Below are positions 1-12,232 of a DNA stretch of 64,000 nucleotides, one piece after another (the stretch's first letter is position 1; every line of letters starts with the position of its first letter). The notes under the pieces are model-generated. The model was not told the origin of the DNA and did not search any database. It was given only the letters and a program-made list of their open reading frames with translations. The stretch is from the NCBI RefSeq assembly GCF_024713945.1, contig NC_134680.1:4116001-4180000 (forward strand), read 5' to 3'. The position numbers and the translations under genes are program-made. The DNA is from Dermatophagoides farinae (lineage: Eukaryota > Arthropoda > Arachnida > Sarcoptiformes > Pyroglyphidae).

Positions 1-1393
1 CCCGTTACTTTAGCATTAAATTCATCATCATCATCATCACCATATGCGCCACAAGATTCTAGTCTGTTACAAACACAGCAATTATCACCTCATTCATCAT
101 GTGTTAGTCCAAGACCAAGCTCATCAGGTATTTTAATGCAAAAAATAAACCAATTTTTTTTCAAATTAATAATTTTTTTAATTACTTCATAAATTCAGGC
201 GCAATGATTGAAATGACAAGTACAACGGCGGCAACAACAAATGGTTATCATCATAATAATCATCATCAACATCATCAACATCATAATCGTTCATGTTCAC
301 CATCAACAATATCGGGTAATAGTTCACCAAATCTAATTAAATCATCATCATCATCAACGACGACGATGGGTAATCATAAATCAACAATTACCAATGGTAA
401 TAATCAAAATAATGGCAGTTCTGGTGGACAAACAACAAATAATAATAATAATAATCAGAATGGTCAGAATCGTGGTAATAATAATAATAATAATTTGTCA
501 AGAAATATTGTTATGCCAAATTCACATGCAAATATGGTTTGTTAAATAATAATTTTTAGCAAAAAATTGTCCATTTAACACATGTTTCTTTTTTGGATTT
601 TCAAACATTAGAATCATCGCAATCTAAATGGTACTCAGAATCTAACATCATTATCACAATCAATTCAGGGTATGGCTGCTGCTAGTGGTGGTTATCCGTC
701 CTCATTATCATCGTTTGGTTCAAGTTTGTATTTGATTTGATGAGAATATTCAAATGATAATGATAATTTTTTTGTAAAAAAAAATTCTAGATGATTTTCA
801 AAATATTAATCATGAATTGGCATTAGCAAGCTTTAATTCATCTGGTCTGTTGCCAAATTGGCCAACACATTCATTAGCAGGTGGTGGTGGTGGTGGTGGT
901 GGTTTAACGCCCTTAACCGCAAGTGGTGGTGGCATAAGTCTTTCACATCAAAGGTTAGATTTTAATTGATTTTTTTATAATTATTCAAATTTTATTTTTT
1001 TTTTTACAATTTCAAAGTTCATCATTACCACATTTATCTGTGAGTAGTAGTACACCGCCACCACCATCATCAACATCACCATTATCGATGAAGATAAAAA
1101 ATGAGCCAATATCACCTCAACGTGAACAACAATCAACAGCAACGAATGGTGGAGGTGGTGGTCAACAACAAAATAATCAAACAACAACAACACAATCATC
1201 AATAGTAGCAGCGGCAGCTGCAGCTGCAGCACATCAATTGGCAACATTACAACGGCCAACATCCGGTCATCTGTCACCGGGGCATCCATTAACACCATCA
1301 ACATCATCATCGCCCGATCCATCGGGTAGTTCCGATTATGAAGGACCTATTGGTAAACGGATACGTGTTACAGCCGATGGTTGGCCTGCTTGA
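1..1393 (+). CDS. Mef2: Mef2 transcription factor, C-terminal part (gene enters from left edge)
   Basis: Five exons splice in frame: 1-127, 199-536, 612-723, 791-953 and 1018-1393. They give 371 residues ending in a TGA; the first exon is cut by the window edge, so the MADS and MEF2 DNA-binding domains lie outside. Two seen motifs identify the family. 'IKNEPISPQRE' resembles the MEF2 sumoylation/phospho-switch motif (IKSEPxSPxR). The extreme C-terminus 'GKRIRVTADGWPA' resembles the vertebrate MEF2 ending (xKRMRLxxGW). Between them are Ser, His, Asn, Gly, Gln and Ala tracts typical of an activation region. Mef2 is a nuclear regulator of muscle differentiation. A polyadenylation signal AATAAA lies near 1633. 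The exact splicing of the low-complexity exons is inferred from GT..AG borders and reading phase. Confidence 0.85.
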
Positions 1394-3860
1394 TTGCTAT
1401 TATTATATCATTATTATTATTATTGTTGTTGTTGTTGTTGCTGTTGTTGTTTTTTTCTCATCATCATCATCCGTTATTGATAAAATCAATTTTCAATCAT
1501 CGTTCATCATCAACGATCATAATATTATTAAAATTAAAATAAAATCAATTAAACATATGATCATCATAATCCTGATCCTGATCAGCAAAAAAAACGGCTA
1601 CAATAATTATAGAAATAGATCGAAATGAAAATGAAAATAAATTTCGTGATATGAAATTTTGATTATTTTCTGAAATTAAAATGTCAATTCAATTCAATTC
1701 AATCATCGACCAGACACACACACAAAAACACAAAACAAACGATTCATTCACATTTTTAATATTATTGTCGATGATGATGATGATGATGATAATGATTATG
1801 AAACTTGAACGAAACAAACACACACACACACACAAAATCAGAAAATGAAATCCGGAATCAAGCAATTCTTTACTCACTCACTTACTCTCAATCTCTCGCC
1901 TGAATCTAATGTAAATGTAAATTATTATTATCATTCTTTTTTTGCTCTTTTCTTTTCATTCACTTTTTTTTGTTCATTTTTATTCTTCATTTTTTCCATT
2001 TTTTTTTTGCTAATTATTACCCATACACACACACACACACAAACACGTGTATTATGCATTTTTTTTATTATTTATTTCATCGTTGAAAAACAAAACAAAA
2101 AATTATTTTAATTAACAAAATCGAAAATTTAAATGTCACACCACATACCACACACACACACACAACAACAACAAAATGGATGTTTGTGTGTGTGTGTGTA
2201 TGTCATTGGACCACATATTGTTGATCCCTAATGATCATCGATGATGTTGAGAAACACTGATCGATCTCTTTTTTTTCGAAATTTTAAAATTCTCTTTTGT
2301 CACATCATTGTTCATCATCAAATTCATTCATTCAATTCATTTCAATTCACATATAGAATATTTCGATTGACAAATCAGGAATAATTATTATATTGAATAT
2401 TGATTATTGAAAAAAAAACATCCATGAAAAACAAAACAACAAATGACAATCCCATTTATCTGTCTGTGCATATTTTTTTTCTCTCTCTCTCTTTCTCTTT
2501 AACTTCACTTTCTTTTTACCACAACACACAGACACAAACATCCAAATCATATCCCAAATTATTATCATCAAATTGATCCATAAGCAACCAACCAACCACT
2601 ACACACCGTCCATCTTTTTGAATATTGATTATGTAATCTTTTTGTTTGTTATTTTTTTTCGATCCATTTTCGATTCATCATCATTTCTGATCATCGATCA
2701 TCATTACCATCACCACTCAGCTCTCTCTCTCTCTATCTCTCATTTTCCTCTTTCAATTTTATCTGTGTTTTTTTTCTGTCGCTTTTTTTTCTCAATCGAT
2801 ACCGATATATCGATTACAATCGATATATTCTAATTCTATATATAATAATAATAATATATATTCTAATTTTTTGAAGAAAAAAAAAAATCAATCCGCTATA
2901 TTTTTGTCTCTCTTTCTCTCTTTATATTCATTAATCACTGTTTTTTTCTGTTAATTTAATTACCCTAAAAATCGTGACTATATATGAAAAAAAACTGACA
3001 ACAAATTTCATTAATGAGATTCAAATTATCATCATTTTGACACACAAATAAATATATAATTAATATATAGTCTTAATTATAAAATGTAATCAATAAATAA
3101 AAGCATTTCTCGTTCAAACAAACAAACAAAAAAAAAACAAAAAATTCGTACAAAATCACATTTATTATTATTATTATCATTAAACACCATAATTGTCAAT
3201 GAATCAATCAATAAATGAAAAAAAAAGAGAAAATGCAAATCAAAAATGAAGATTTTTGGAATACTATGAATGGTAATCGAATGTGTATCCTGTAAGTTTT
3301 CGGTATTTTTTTTTATAAAAACAAAGAGCAAAGCAAAAAAATCATTTCGAATTTTTGATTTTCATTTCACACACACACACACATACATTGTGTGGCTATA
3401 TAATTTTCCTGGAATTGGAAATTTTTTAATTTTTTTTCCACATAATTTTTAAAACAACGATAAGAATGATGATGATAATAAACGTTTCAAAAACGAATCT
3501 CAGTGAATTCAAAGCTAGCTCCCTGTTGCCACTGCCCATACATCCATTTCATTTGATTTTCAGTTTATTTTTTTTTACGAAGAAAAAAACATTTTATTTT
3601 CCCGTATACCAAAAATGATGATCCACACATTTTGATAATAATGATGACTCAAATTCAAATCATGTAACGTTTGTTTGTCGCTTTGGTGTTGGTTTTCGTA
3701 TATACGACTACAGTATTTTTTCAAACACACACACACACATACACACACATAAATCTAGACAATTATCGAAAAGTTTGATGATTTTTAATCGGAATTTATA
3801 TTTCGATGGATGGATGTTGCTACCATTTTTGAATAAGTGCTGTGTGTGTATGAGAATGGT
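1394..3860. other. Mef2 3' region and intergenic spacer
   Basis: No convincing coding region. The first part should be Mef2 3' UTR. The rest is AT-rich with many (CA)n, (CT)n, (ATT)n and T-rich tracts; the translatable stretches are poly-Phe, poly-Ile or His/Thr runs from these simple repeats. From about 3750 the sequence begins to resemble the region upstream of the second nanos gene (from about 5745), marking the left part of the tandem duplication. Confidence 0.6.
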
Positions 3861-3890
3861 GTACCACTATTTCCACTTAATAGTGTACAT
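3861..3890 (+). promoter_or_regulatory. Palindromic upstream element of nanos copy A, followed by a TATA box
   Basis: An inverted repeat with arms CACTATT (3865-3871) and AATAGTG (3879-3885) around a 7-nt loop, flanked outside by GTAC on the left and TAC on the right. The same element with the same loop length recurs before the second nanos gene at 5864-5893. A TATA-like TATAAAAA sits at 3917-3924, about 30 bp further on, and the inferred start codon is at 4202. Conservation between copies suggests a functional promoter element; the binding factor is unknown. Confidence 0.55.
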
Positions 3891-4201
3891 GCATGTTGAT
3901 GAAATATTTTCGTTTGTATAAAAATGTATATGCATTATCATTGATTTGTTTCATTCATCAACAACTGTCCAATTAGGTTACTTCTTCATTTTGATTATAT
4001 TCTTCATTCGTTCAAAAAAAAATTCTATTTTTTTTTTTTTGTTTTATTTTTTCAACATTTAACTTTTTTTGTTTGTTTGTTTGTGGTTGCATGTTTTGCT
4101 GAGTCCAATTAATTTTCACATTTATCGAAACTTTAAGAATTTTGAATATTGATTTTTTTTTTCAAAGTGAATTTTGCTCGCCACCATTATCTGATTACAA
4201 A

Positions 4202-5284
4202 ATGACTGCAAGTGGTTTTCGATTTTATTATGGACTTTTACAATCACCATTATCTTCATCAACATTGTATTCATCAACTGCAAAATCAGCCGCAGTAACA
4301 TTAGCAGAAAACGCATTATTGCATCATCGAAATAATAATCATTTGAATTGTTCCATTAATATGGCAAACACTACTAATGATTTGTCATCACCAACATCAT
4401 CATTTATGGCTTCTTTGGAAAATCAAAATAATACAGATATATTTCGATTTGATAATCTAGGATCATTGGGTTATTCAACGAATCCATTACCATCAACTGT
4501 GGCTAAATCGATTTTAATGGTATTGAACGATCGAAATCCATTCATTAATCATCAATTTGGTGATGACTATGGTGAACGAAAATTAAATAGACGTAATAAT
4601 GGTAATTTTTATCATAATTTTGGCTGTAATTCATTTGAAAAGTATGTATGCATCACACACGAGAGTAGTAATAATAATTTATGTAATTAATTAATTAATA
4701 GTGATGGATCATCAATGATGTTGATGATGAAAAACTATAAATCACAAATACAAAATAAACAATATCGCAGCAGTAGCTTAAGCAAAAATGATCATCGAAA
4801 TGGTCGTATGGAATGTTCATTCTGTAAGAATCTACCACCTGAACGTGCTACCAATTACCGTGATCATTGGCTTAAAGATAATCAAAAACGTGTTACCTGT
4901 CCAATATTGCGTGCATATAATTGTCCAAATTGTAATAATGGTGGCGGGGATAACGCACATACTTTAATGCATTGTCCATTGAATCGTACAAATCTAGCAT
5001 ATGGTTTTTGCCATCGTGCCATTCAACAACAAAAACGACAAATGCAACGAAATCGTCGCATTAATAATTATCATGTACCGTACACTAGTAGTACTGCTGC
5101 TGATCATGATGATTCTGATGATTATGATGATTTTGGCCATAATAATGATAATAATAATTATGCAACATTTGTACAAAAATCACCAAATAGTAATGTATCA
5201 ACAATTTGGTCAACAATGTCGGAAGAATCAAATTCAAATTGGATTGATAGTGATGGCAATGGTGGTGGTGATTTTGAATGGTAA
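4202..5284 (+). CDS. nanos: Nanos-type RNA-binding zinc-finger protein, copy A
   Basis: Two exons, 4202-4641 and 4702-5284, joined in phase with a GTATGT donor, give 340 residues. The zf-nanos domain lies at about residues 183-241, with Cys185, Cys188, His202, Cys213 (first knuckle) and Cys221, Cys224, His233, Cys238 (second). Signature words are visible: 'CSFCKNLPPE', 'VTCPILRAYNCP', 'DNAHTLMHCPLN'. Nanos acts with Pumilio in the cytoplasm to repress target mRNAs and maintain germline identity. The N-terminus is low-complexity; the ~100-residue tail holds an acidic Asp/Asn run and a block nearly identical to copy B. The start is set by alignment with copy B (start 6233); an in-frame reading continues upstream to 4142 but lacks the similarity. 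A poly(A) signal AATAAA is at 5547-5552. Confidence 0.9.
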
Positions 5285-5424
5285 TCTATCTAGTTGTTGG
5301 TCAATAATTTTCCACTATTTTACTGATTTTGCATTGATATACTTTCATATATACATTTTTCGTGCCCTTTTAAATTTCATTTTTTTTAATATCAATTAGA
5401 AAACCAAACCATTATACTAATACA

Positions 5425-5490
5425 TACTGCTTTTGACCATGATGATTCTGGTCATAATAATGATAATAACTAATATTATGCAGCTTATTT
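5425..5490 (+). pseudogene. Fragment resembling the nanos tail-coding sequence
   Basis: The stretch from 'actgcttttgaccatgatga' onward resembles the end of nanos copy A exon 2 (about 5094-5168): the order CATGATGATTCTG, CATAATAATGATAATAA and TTATGCAGC is kept, but the sequence is shortened and the frame is interrupted. It lies in the 3' flank of copy A. It may be a remnant of an intermediate copy from the tandem duplication, or an unequal-exchange scar. The content is low-complexity, so chance similarity is a real alternative. Confidence 0.4.
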
Positions 5491-5863
5491 TCAATTCAAT
5501 TCGATAAATGTATTGATATATATTACATATATTTTATTCATAATATAATAAAATAAGTTTTAAATTCACGACAATCAATATTTTTTTTCAAATTTGTACA
5601 GCTTTTCCCTTTTTTTATGTTTTATCAATGGCTGTTTCTGAGGAGGATTCACACGTGTATTAACAATCCGAAGCTCCAAACGACATGGATAAAAATCAAT
5701 TTTTTGTTTTGTTTTGTTTCGAGTAACACAATTTCGAACAAACACACAAATCTAGCCAATTACCTAAAAGAAGGATTTTTTTTTTTTGATCGGACTTTAT
5801 CAAGATGGAAATAGCTTCCATTGAATATTAAAATATTTGTTGTGGTTTGTGGTTTGTGTGCAT

Positions 5864-5893
5864 GTACCACTATTTCTACATAATAGTGTACAT
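5864..5893 (+). promoter_or_regulatory. Palindromic upstream element of nanos copy B
   Basis: Arms CACTATT (5868-5874) and AATAGTG (5882-5888) around a 7-nt loop, matching the element at 3861-3890 at all but a few positions. It is followed by an AT-rich TATA-like run (about 5931-5943) and the copy B start codon at 6233. The distance from element to start codon is similar in the two copies (341 and 369 bp). Surrounding sequence is also partly conserved, consistent with one duplicated promoter. Confidence 0.55.
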
Positions 5894-6232
5894 GTATGTA
5901 GAGATATTTCGATGATGAAATATTTTTCGCTTTATATATATGTGCATTTTTATTCATTTTTATTCATTCACATCGACAACGATTCAATTACGTTATCGTC
6001 ATTTGGATAATTTAATTTAATTTTTTCTTTTTTTGATACATTTCTTTCAAATTTTCTACCATTTGATTGTGGCATTCTGTTTTTTGTTATTGACTGTGTG
6101 CTTGCATGTCCCTTTAAAAATTGGGTTACATTTAATTTTAATTTTTTCATTTGTTTTCATTGAACTTTAAAAATTTTGAATTTTAAATTTTATATATATA
6201 ATATCCATCATCCAATTGTATACAATTATTCA

Positions 6233-7331
6233 ATGGCTACAAATAGTCTTCGATCATATCTTGGTCGTTTACCATCATCATCATTGTATTCATCATCGAC
6301 TGTAAAATCAAGAGTAGAATCAGCAGCAGCAGCAGGAAAAACATTGCATCATCGTTCGAATTATTCAAAAATGGCAAATAATAATTTATCACCATTGATG
6401 AATTATTTGGATTACTATAATCAGAATAATTCAAATATATTTCAATCTGAAAATCTAGATCGATTCAATACTACAGTAGCAGCATCATCATCATTAGATT
6501 ATTGTTCATCACCATTGATGATGAATAATAATAATGGTCATAATCATAATTCAAAAAATCCATTACCATCACCAGTGGGTACATCATTTGAAATGATATG
6601 GAATGATGTTTATGGTATTCAACAACAACAAAAATCGGCTCCAAATCCATTCATTAACCGACAATTTAGTAATTATGGTGAACGAAAATTAGTTGGACGT
6701 AATGTTAATTATTATCAAATTTTTGGCTGGATTTCATCGGGAATGTATGTATAGAACACACACAACAAATTTGTTGTTATCAATGTATTTTAATAATAAT
6801 TATTATTGTGTAATTAATAGTGAAGGATCATCGATGATGTTGATGGTAAAGAATGATACATCACAATTACAAAATCAGCAATATCGCAGCAATAGTGGCA
6901 GTATCTTAAGCAAAAATGGTCATCGAAATGGTCGCATGGAATGTTCATTCTGTAAGAATCTACCACCTGAACGTGCTATTGATTATCGTGATCATTGGCT
7001 TAAAGATAATCAAAAACGTGTTACCTGTCCAATATTGCGGGCATATAATTGTCCAGATTGTAATAATGGTGGCGGGGATAACGCTCATACTAGAATTTAT
7101 TGTCCATTGAATCGTACAAAGCTACCACATGGTTTTCATCATCGTTCCATTCAAATGCAACAAAATCGCTTTTATCATGATTTTGGCCTTAATAATGAAA
7201 ATAATTATGCAGCATTTGTACGAAAATCACCAAATAGTAATGTATCAACAATTTGGTCAACAATGTCGGAAGAATCTAATTCAAATTGGATTGATAGTGA
7301 TGGCAATGGTGGTGGTGATCTTGGATGGTAA
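6233..7331 (+). CDS. nanos: Nanos-type RNA-binding zinc-finger protein, copy B
   Basis: Two exons, 6233-6744 and 6821-7331, give 340 residues, the same length as copy A, with the intron at the same place and phase. The zf-nanos domain has Cys212, Cys215, His229, Cys240, Cys248, Cys251, His260 and Cys265. As in copy A, each knuckle carries one more residue than the common C-x2-C-x12-H and C-x2-C-x7-H spacing (13 and 8 here). The N-terminus shares 'SSLYSSSTVKS'-like words with copy A but is otherwise diverged; zinc-finger and tail DNA are nearly identical. The pair is a tandem duplication in the same orientation. Expected role: translational repression in germ cells, possibly divided between copies. 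Confidence 0.9.
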
Positions 7332-8460
7332 TCTATCAGTTGTTGGTCAATAATTTTCCTCAATTTTACTGATTTTGCATTTCATACACTTTCATACACA
7401 TTTTTCGCGACTTTTTAAAATTCTTTTTTTTTAAATATCAATTAGAAAACCAAACCAAAAAACATTTTTTTCAACTTTTTAACAATTTTGTCATTTCGAA
7501 CAACAACAACAACAACTTGAAAACATTCGAAAAATATTTGCATCCATTTTTATTACATCGACACAACTGATACACACTGATCATTTTGCATAACATATTC
7601 TGTATCTCTTTTGTTTTCGATCTCTCCCATTTTCGTTCTTTATTTTCTTTCTTTTTACATCAAAAAACATCATTAACTTTGATTTATATATATATATACT
7701 AATATTATGATGATGAAATTAAAATCTAATTAAAATCTGTTACAATTTTATAACATCCATGATTTTTTTTCTATTTTTGTATATTTATTTCTCTTCGATG
7801 TTTTTTTTTTGGTCTCTCACCGATAGCCAAACGGGTATTTCTGTAAAAAACTAAATTTTTTTTTACTTTTTTTTTGCATTCTTATTTCAATCATCATCAT
7901 CATCATCATCATAATTATGAAATGAATAACACATTTTTTATAGAATAAATGTGAAAGAAAGCAAAAGGAGAAAAAAATGAATGAAAAATTTAAAAAAATA
8001 TATATGGTGGTGGTGGTGGTGGTAGTGGTTTAGAGGAGATGACAAAAAAGTGTCTGTAAAAAATGGTGAATATAATTGTTGTTGACATTATTTTATTTTT
8101 TTGTTGCTGTTGTTGTTGTTCTAATTCAAACGAAAAAAAAAACGAAAATTGAACATGATGAAAATGTGTTTGTGAGTGTGGATGAATTTGTGATGTAAAA
8201 AAAACCAATCTGGTCAAATATGAATTAAAATGAAAAAAATTTCGTAAATTGATTAAACAGCATATAATTGATGAATATTTTTGCATATCATTTATCATTT
8301 ATGTTTCTTTTGTGTGTGTGTGTGTTGTGTGTATGGTAAATGAGTGAACAAACAAATCAAATAAAAAAAAATGGTCATCATCAAATAATAAATTCGATAT
8401 ATTAGATGTGTGATAATCATCAGAATGATAAAATAATAGAATCAGAATCACAATGAATTA
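7332..8460. other. Intergenic: nanos copy B 3' flank and RCC1 3' flank (convergent)
   Basis: The first ~120 bp resemble the 3' flank of nanos copy A (the words 'atcaattagaaaaccaaacc' occur in both), so the duplication extends past the stop codons. The rest is simple-sequence DNA including (GGT)n near 8005-8030, (TTG)n near 8100-8120 and (GT)n near 8311-8325. No further gene is seen. Confidence 0.6.
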
Positions 8461-11400
8461 TTATTTTGATTCCATTAGTGAATCATCATCTTCATTAACA
8501 ATATCATCAATGATAATTGTACCAATCATTGCAGCCATTTGTGCACCAGTGGAAATCGATATGAAACGTGTACATTCAGCATACGGACCTTTCGTTATCT
8601 GTTTCGGTTCAAATAGATCAACATCAGCATCGGTACCAATCTGTAAGCCACCTTGTCCCCAACAATATAATCTACCCATTTCTGTAATGGCCATCGAACA
8701 AAAATCACCACAATCAATTTTGATAACACGTTCACCATTGAATATGGAGGATGGAATTTGTTTAAAATCACTAATACTTTTATCATTACTATTACATTGT
8801 TGAATAAAATCTTCGCCAAGACCTAATTTGCCATATAATGCCGAACCACAAGCATAAACATTACCATCACGATCCAATGCTAATGAATGTTGTTGGCCAT
8901 TAGATATTTGTTTACAATGAAAAGATAACGGTATACGTGTCGGTATCAATGTGAATAATGAATCGGAATTCAAACTATTCGCTTGTGATATGAAATTATT
9001 TTTCAATCCAAGTTGAAAATAATTATTAAGGCCCCAACCATAAAGATTGCCATCTGAGGATAAGGCAAATGAATTCCATTGTGATGCAAAAACATGATCA
9101 ATTCGTGCCTGTTCAGGTATCGATACCATTACGGGCCGTAAAAATTGGTCACGATTTGTATTGATTGAATTAAGCTCGGTCGATCCAATACGTCCTAATT
9201 GTCCTTTCGAACCTTCACCAAATGTTAATACACGTCCTTCATCCGTTAACAGTAGGATATGATGACATCCGGATGCAATATCAACAATTTTCACATCAAG
9301 TTCGATTGGTTTCGGTAATATAACAGGTAAATAATCTGAACAATTTGGTGATTTTTCACAATCAACAAATAGGCCAACTTTATCGGAATCATTTCTATCG
9401 ATTTTTAAAGACAATTAGAAAAACGTTAATAAAAATGATAATAAAAAAATGAGATTGCAAAAAAACTTACTTAAAATTTCCCCAAACATACACTTTACCA
9501 TCATCACATAATGCTGCCGAATGCATATCACCAGCCGATACTTTTACCACTTTTTTTGATTGTAATTCTTTTACCGGTAATGGACGGCCGGAAAGTTTTT
9601 CCTCAAATTCATCATCATCCACATCTAATTCATCCATATCATCATTATCACCACCATTGGTGGTGATCTTATCATTCAGATATTCTTCACGAGTAATTAT
9701 TCGACCAAGCACATAATCATCATTACAACCAAATGATAAAACTTGGCCATCCACGGTCAATGCTAACGTATGTAGGGCACCCATTGCCACCTGTTTGATT
9801 TTAAATGAACCGGTACGAACTTTTGCCGGCTGTGATCGTAATGTTTTACGACCACGAAAATGTATTTCACGTGGCCCTAATTCTTTGGATATTTGATCAC
9901 CCATGGTGAATAGATTACCAAAGTTTTGCAATTCAAATTTTGCTTTTTTCATTGCAATTTTTTCTTCCGAAATGTTAAAAGTATCATCAACTTTACGTTT
10001 TAAACCGCGATCATCATCATGTTCAGTGGTGATTGAGGATTGACCATTTGAATTGATTACATCAGCTACTTTTTTAACAGCAGGTGCATCATCATCCACA
10101 ACCGAAATTGATGGTTTTATATCGACATCGATTTTCGTTTGAACATCATTCGTAATGACGGTGGATGATTTGGATTCTTTAATCTCCATTTCTGGTTCAG
10201 TTTCTTTGACTACTGATGATGTAGATGATGGTGGTTTTATTTCGGTTTCTTGTTTTGTGATAGATTCTGAAATCGTGGATTGATGTTGTAAACTATCATC
10301 AGATTGAACCTCTTCGATGACAATAATTGTTGAATCCAAATCTGAATCTTGTTGTTTATTTTTTGATTCGACTGATGATGGCATCGAATGTGAATCATAG
10401 TCCACGATCATTTTTTCATCATCAATATTTACTACCGGTGTATCGGATGTTATCTCTTCATTATCATCCATATCGACTATTTCGAATGATACTTGTTTTT
10501 TTGGTATATCATGTGATTTTTTCTTCATTTCTGATTCCACTGATTCTGGACATGTTTTAATATCATTATCATTATCATCTGTTCCACTCCTTCCATCTTC
10601 TTTTGCTGCTTCTGTTGTTGTTGATGATGATGATTGTGAAATGGATGTTTCCGATTCGATTACTTCGACGATTTCATTTGCTTTATCAACAACTTCTGTA
10701 ATTTTCAAATCATTAGTTGGTTTTTGTTGTTCGGATTCAGATTGATCATGGCCATCTTTCTCGATTTCTACTTCTTGTTTTGGTTCCAATGGTTGTTGTT
10801 TATTATCAGGTTCATCTTCATTTGCTACTACCGAAACTTCTGGTTCAGTTTTTATTACATCATCATCCACAACAACAGTGTCAGCTGCTCGTCTGGAACG
10901 TGTAGATTTTCCTTTAGCTGTTCCGGCGGATTTCTCAGTTACGACTGGTTTGGGTTGCGGTGTTGGGAACAAAATTATTGGTTCCGGTATTTCGATTGCA
11001 GCCTGATCCATTGATTTAGCCAATTTTGTTATCGATTTTTTACTTTTTGATGACGCTGAAACTGGTTCTGATGGAGCATTTTCATGCTCTGTTCTGACTT
11101 CATCGACTATTTCGGTTTTGTTTCGCTGTTTTCGTGTATTACGTGTAGTTGTAGATTTAGCCACCGATTCAGTTAATGTTGCAGCAGCCGTTTTTCTTGT
11201 CGATCTAGGTCGCTCTTCCACAGCTATTTTGGATTCATTATCAACAACCTTTTCAACAGCTTCAGATTTAGATCTTACGGCACGTGTTGAACGTTTTTGA
11301 CTACTAGCAGTTGGTTTGGGTTTATTTTTGGTGGCCTTTTCCGTTTGTTGTTGTGATATCGATTTTGACTTTGATTGCTCCACATTTTGAGCTGATGAAT

Positions 11401-12232
11401 CTTTTGCCGTCGATTTTTTTGATACAGCAGATTTTGTTTCAGCTTTTATTGATTTTTTTTGTTTCGGTTTAACCACTACTGATGTTGTTTCTTCGGCAAT
11501 TTCTACATCAGTATCATTTTGTTCTTCATGAGAATGTTCGATTGATGGATGGGTCGATTCAACATTATCTTGTTTTTTAGAACGACTTCGAGATGATGAT
11601 GTCGGTTTTTTTATTGCTGTAGAGGATTTTGTTGTTGTTTTTCTTTTGGATACCGCCGCTGAAGACGATGAGGATGAAGATGCTGCTGTTGAAGCTCTTG
11701 TTGTTGTTCGTGAACTTCGTCGTAATGCAGGTTTTGTTTTGTCTTCTTCGACATTAATATCAACAGCAGATGTAGCAGCAGCAGTAGAAGCGTTGTCGAT
11801 TTCAAATTTAACATTTTTCGCTGATTTTTTCATTGATTTTTTTTCATCTACAATTGTAGAAGTGGATACGATATCAACAGAATTACTACTAGTAGTGGTG
11901 TTGGTCGATTCCGTTTGTTTTCGATTACCACGTGTTGTTCGTTTATTTGATTTATTATCAATTTGTGATTCAACTGGATCATTATTGTTATTGTTGGTGG
12001 TGTTCATCATCATTGTTGATGTCGCTTGATTAGTCCGACGTGTCGAACGTTTAGCCGATTTTGCTTGATGACGACGTTCATCATCACCATTATCAACAAC
12101 AATCGGTGTAGATTTTTTTCCCGCCATCACATGGCCAGTAGATTGTATTATTGCTTCGGAATTATCATCAATGGCCGGAGGATTGGTGTCGATAGCCGAC
12201 GATGCTTTACGTTTTCCGCTACGATTGACCAT
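8461..12232 (-). CDS. RCC1: RCC1-type Ran guanine-nucleotide exchange factor with ~765-residue N-terminal extension
   Basis: Two exons on the minus strand, 12232-9471 and 9394-8461, joined across a GTAAGT..AG intron, encode 1231 residues. The last ~465 residues form a seven-bladed RCC1 propeller: 'LFTMGDQISKELG' (blade 1), 'GALHTLALTVDGQVLSFG' (2), 'VSAGDMHSAALCDDGKVYVW' (3), then GCHHILLLTDEGRVLTFGEG, NLYGWGLNNYFQLG, GQQHSLALDRDGNVYACG and GRLYCWGQGG. RCC1 binds chromatin and charges Ran with GTP. Animal RCC1 proteins are usually 400-550 residues. Here residues 1-765 are a low-complexity, probably disordered region, Lys/Arg/Ser/Thr-rich first and then acidic, with 'KKSARR/TRRSxR'-like clusters that could bind DNA or serve as nuclear signals. 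An acidic insertion also occurs between blades 2 and 3. The long first exon is one open frame beginning with ATG. Confidence 0.85.

Noticed and set aside
981-1322. Long minus-strand reading frame across the Mef2 last exon
   Set aside because: It is the antisense of low-complexity Mef2 coding sequence, with Leu/Met/Val runs produced by CAA/TCA repeats.
5001-5399. Second plus-strand frame overlapping the nanos copy A tail
   Set aside because: Poly-Ile/Met composition from the out-of-frame ATAATAATG repeats; the zinc-finger frame is clearly the coding one.
11646-12029. Plus-strand frame antisense to the RCC1 N-terminus
   Set aside because: Mirror of the Ser/Thr/Lys-rich coding sequence; no start context, motif or splice support.
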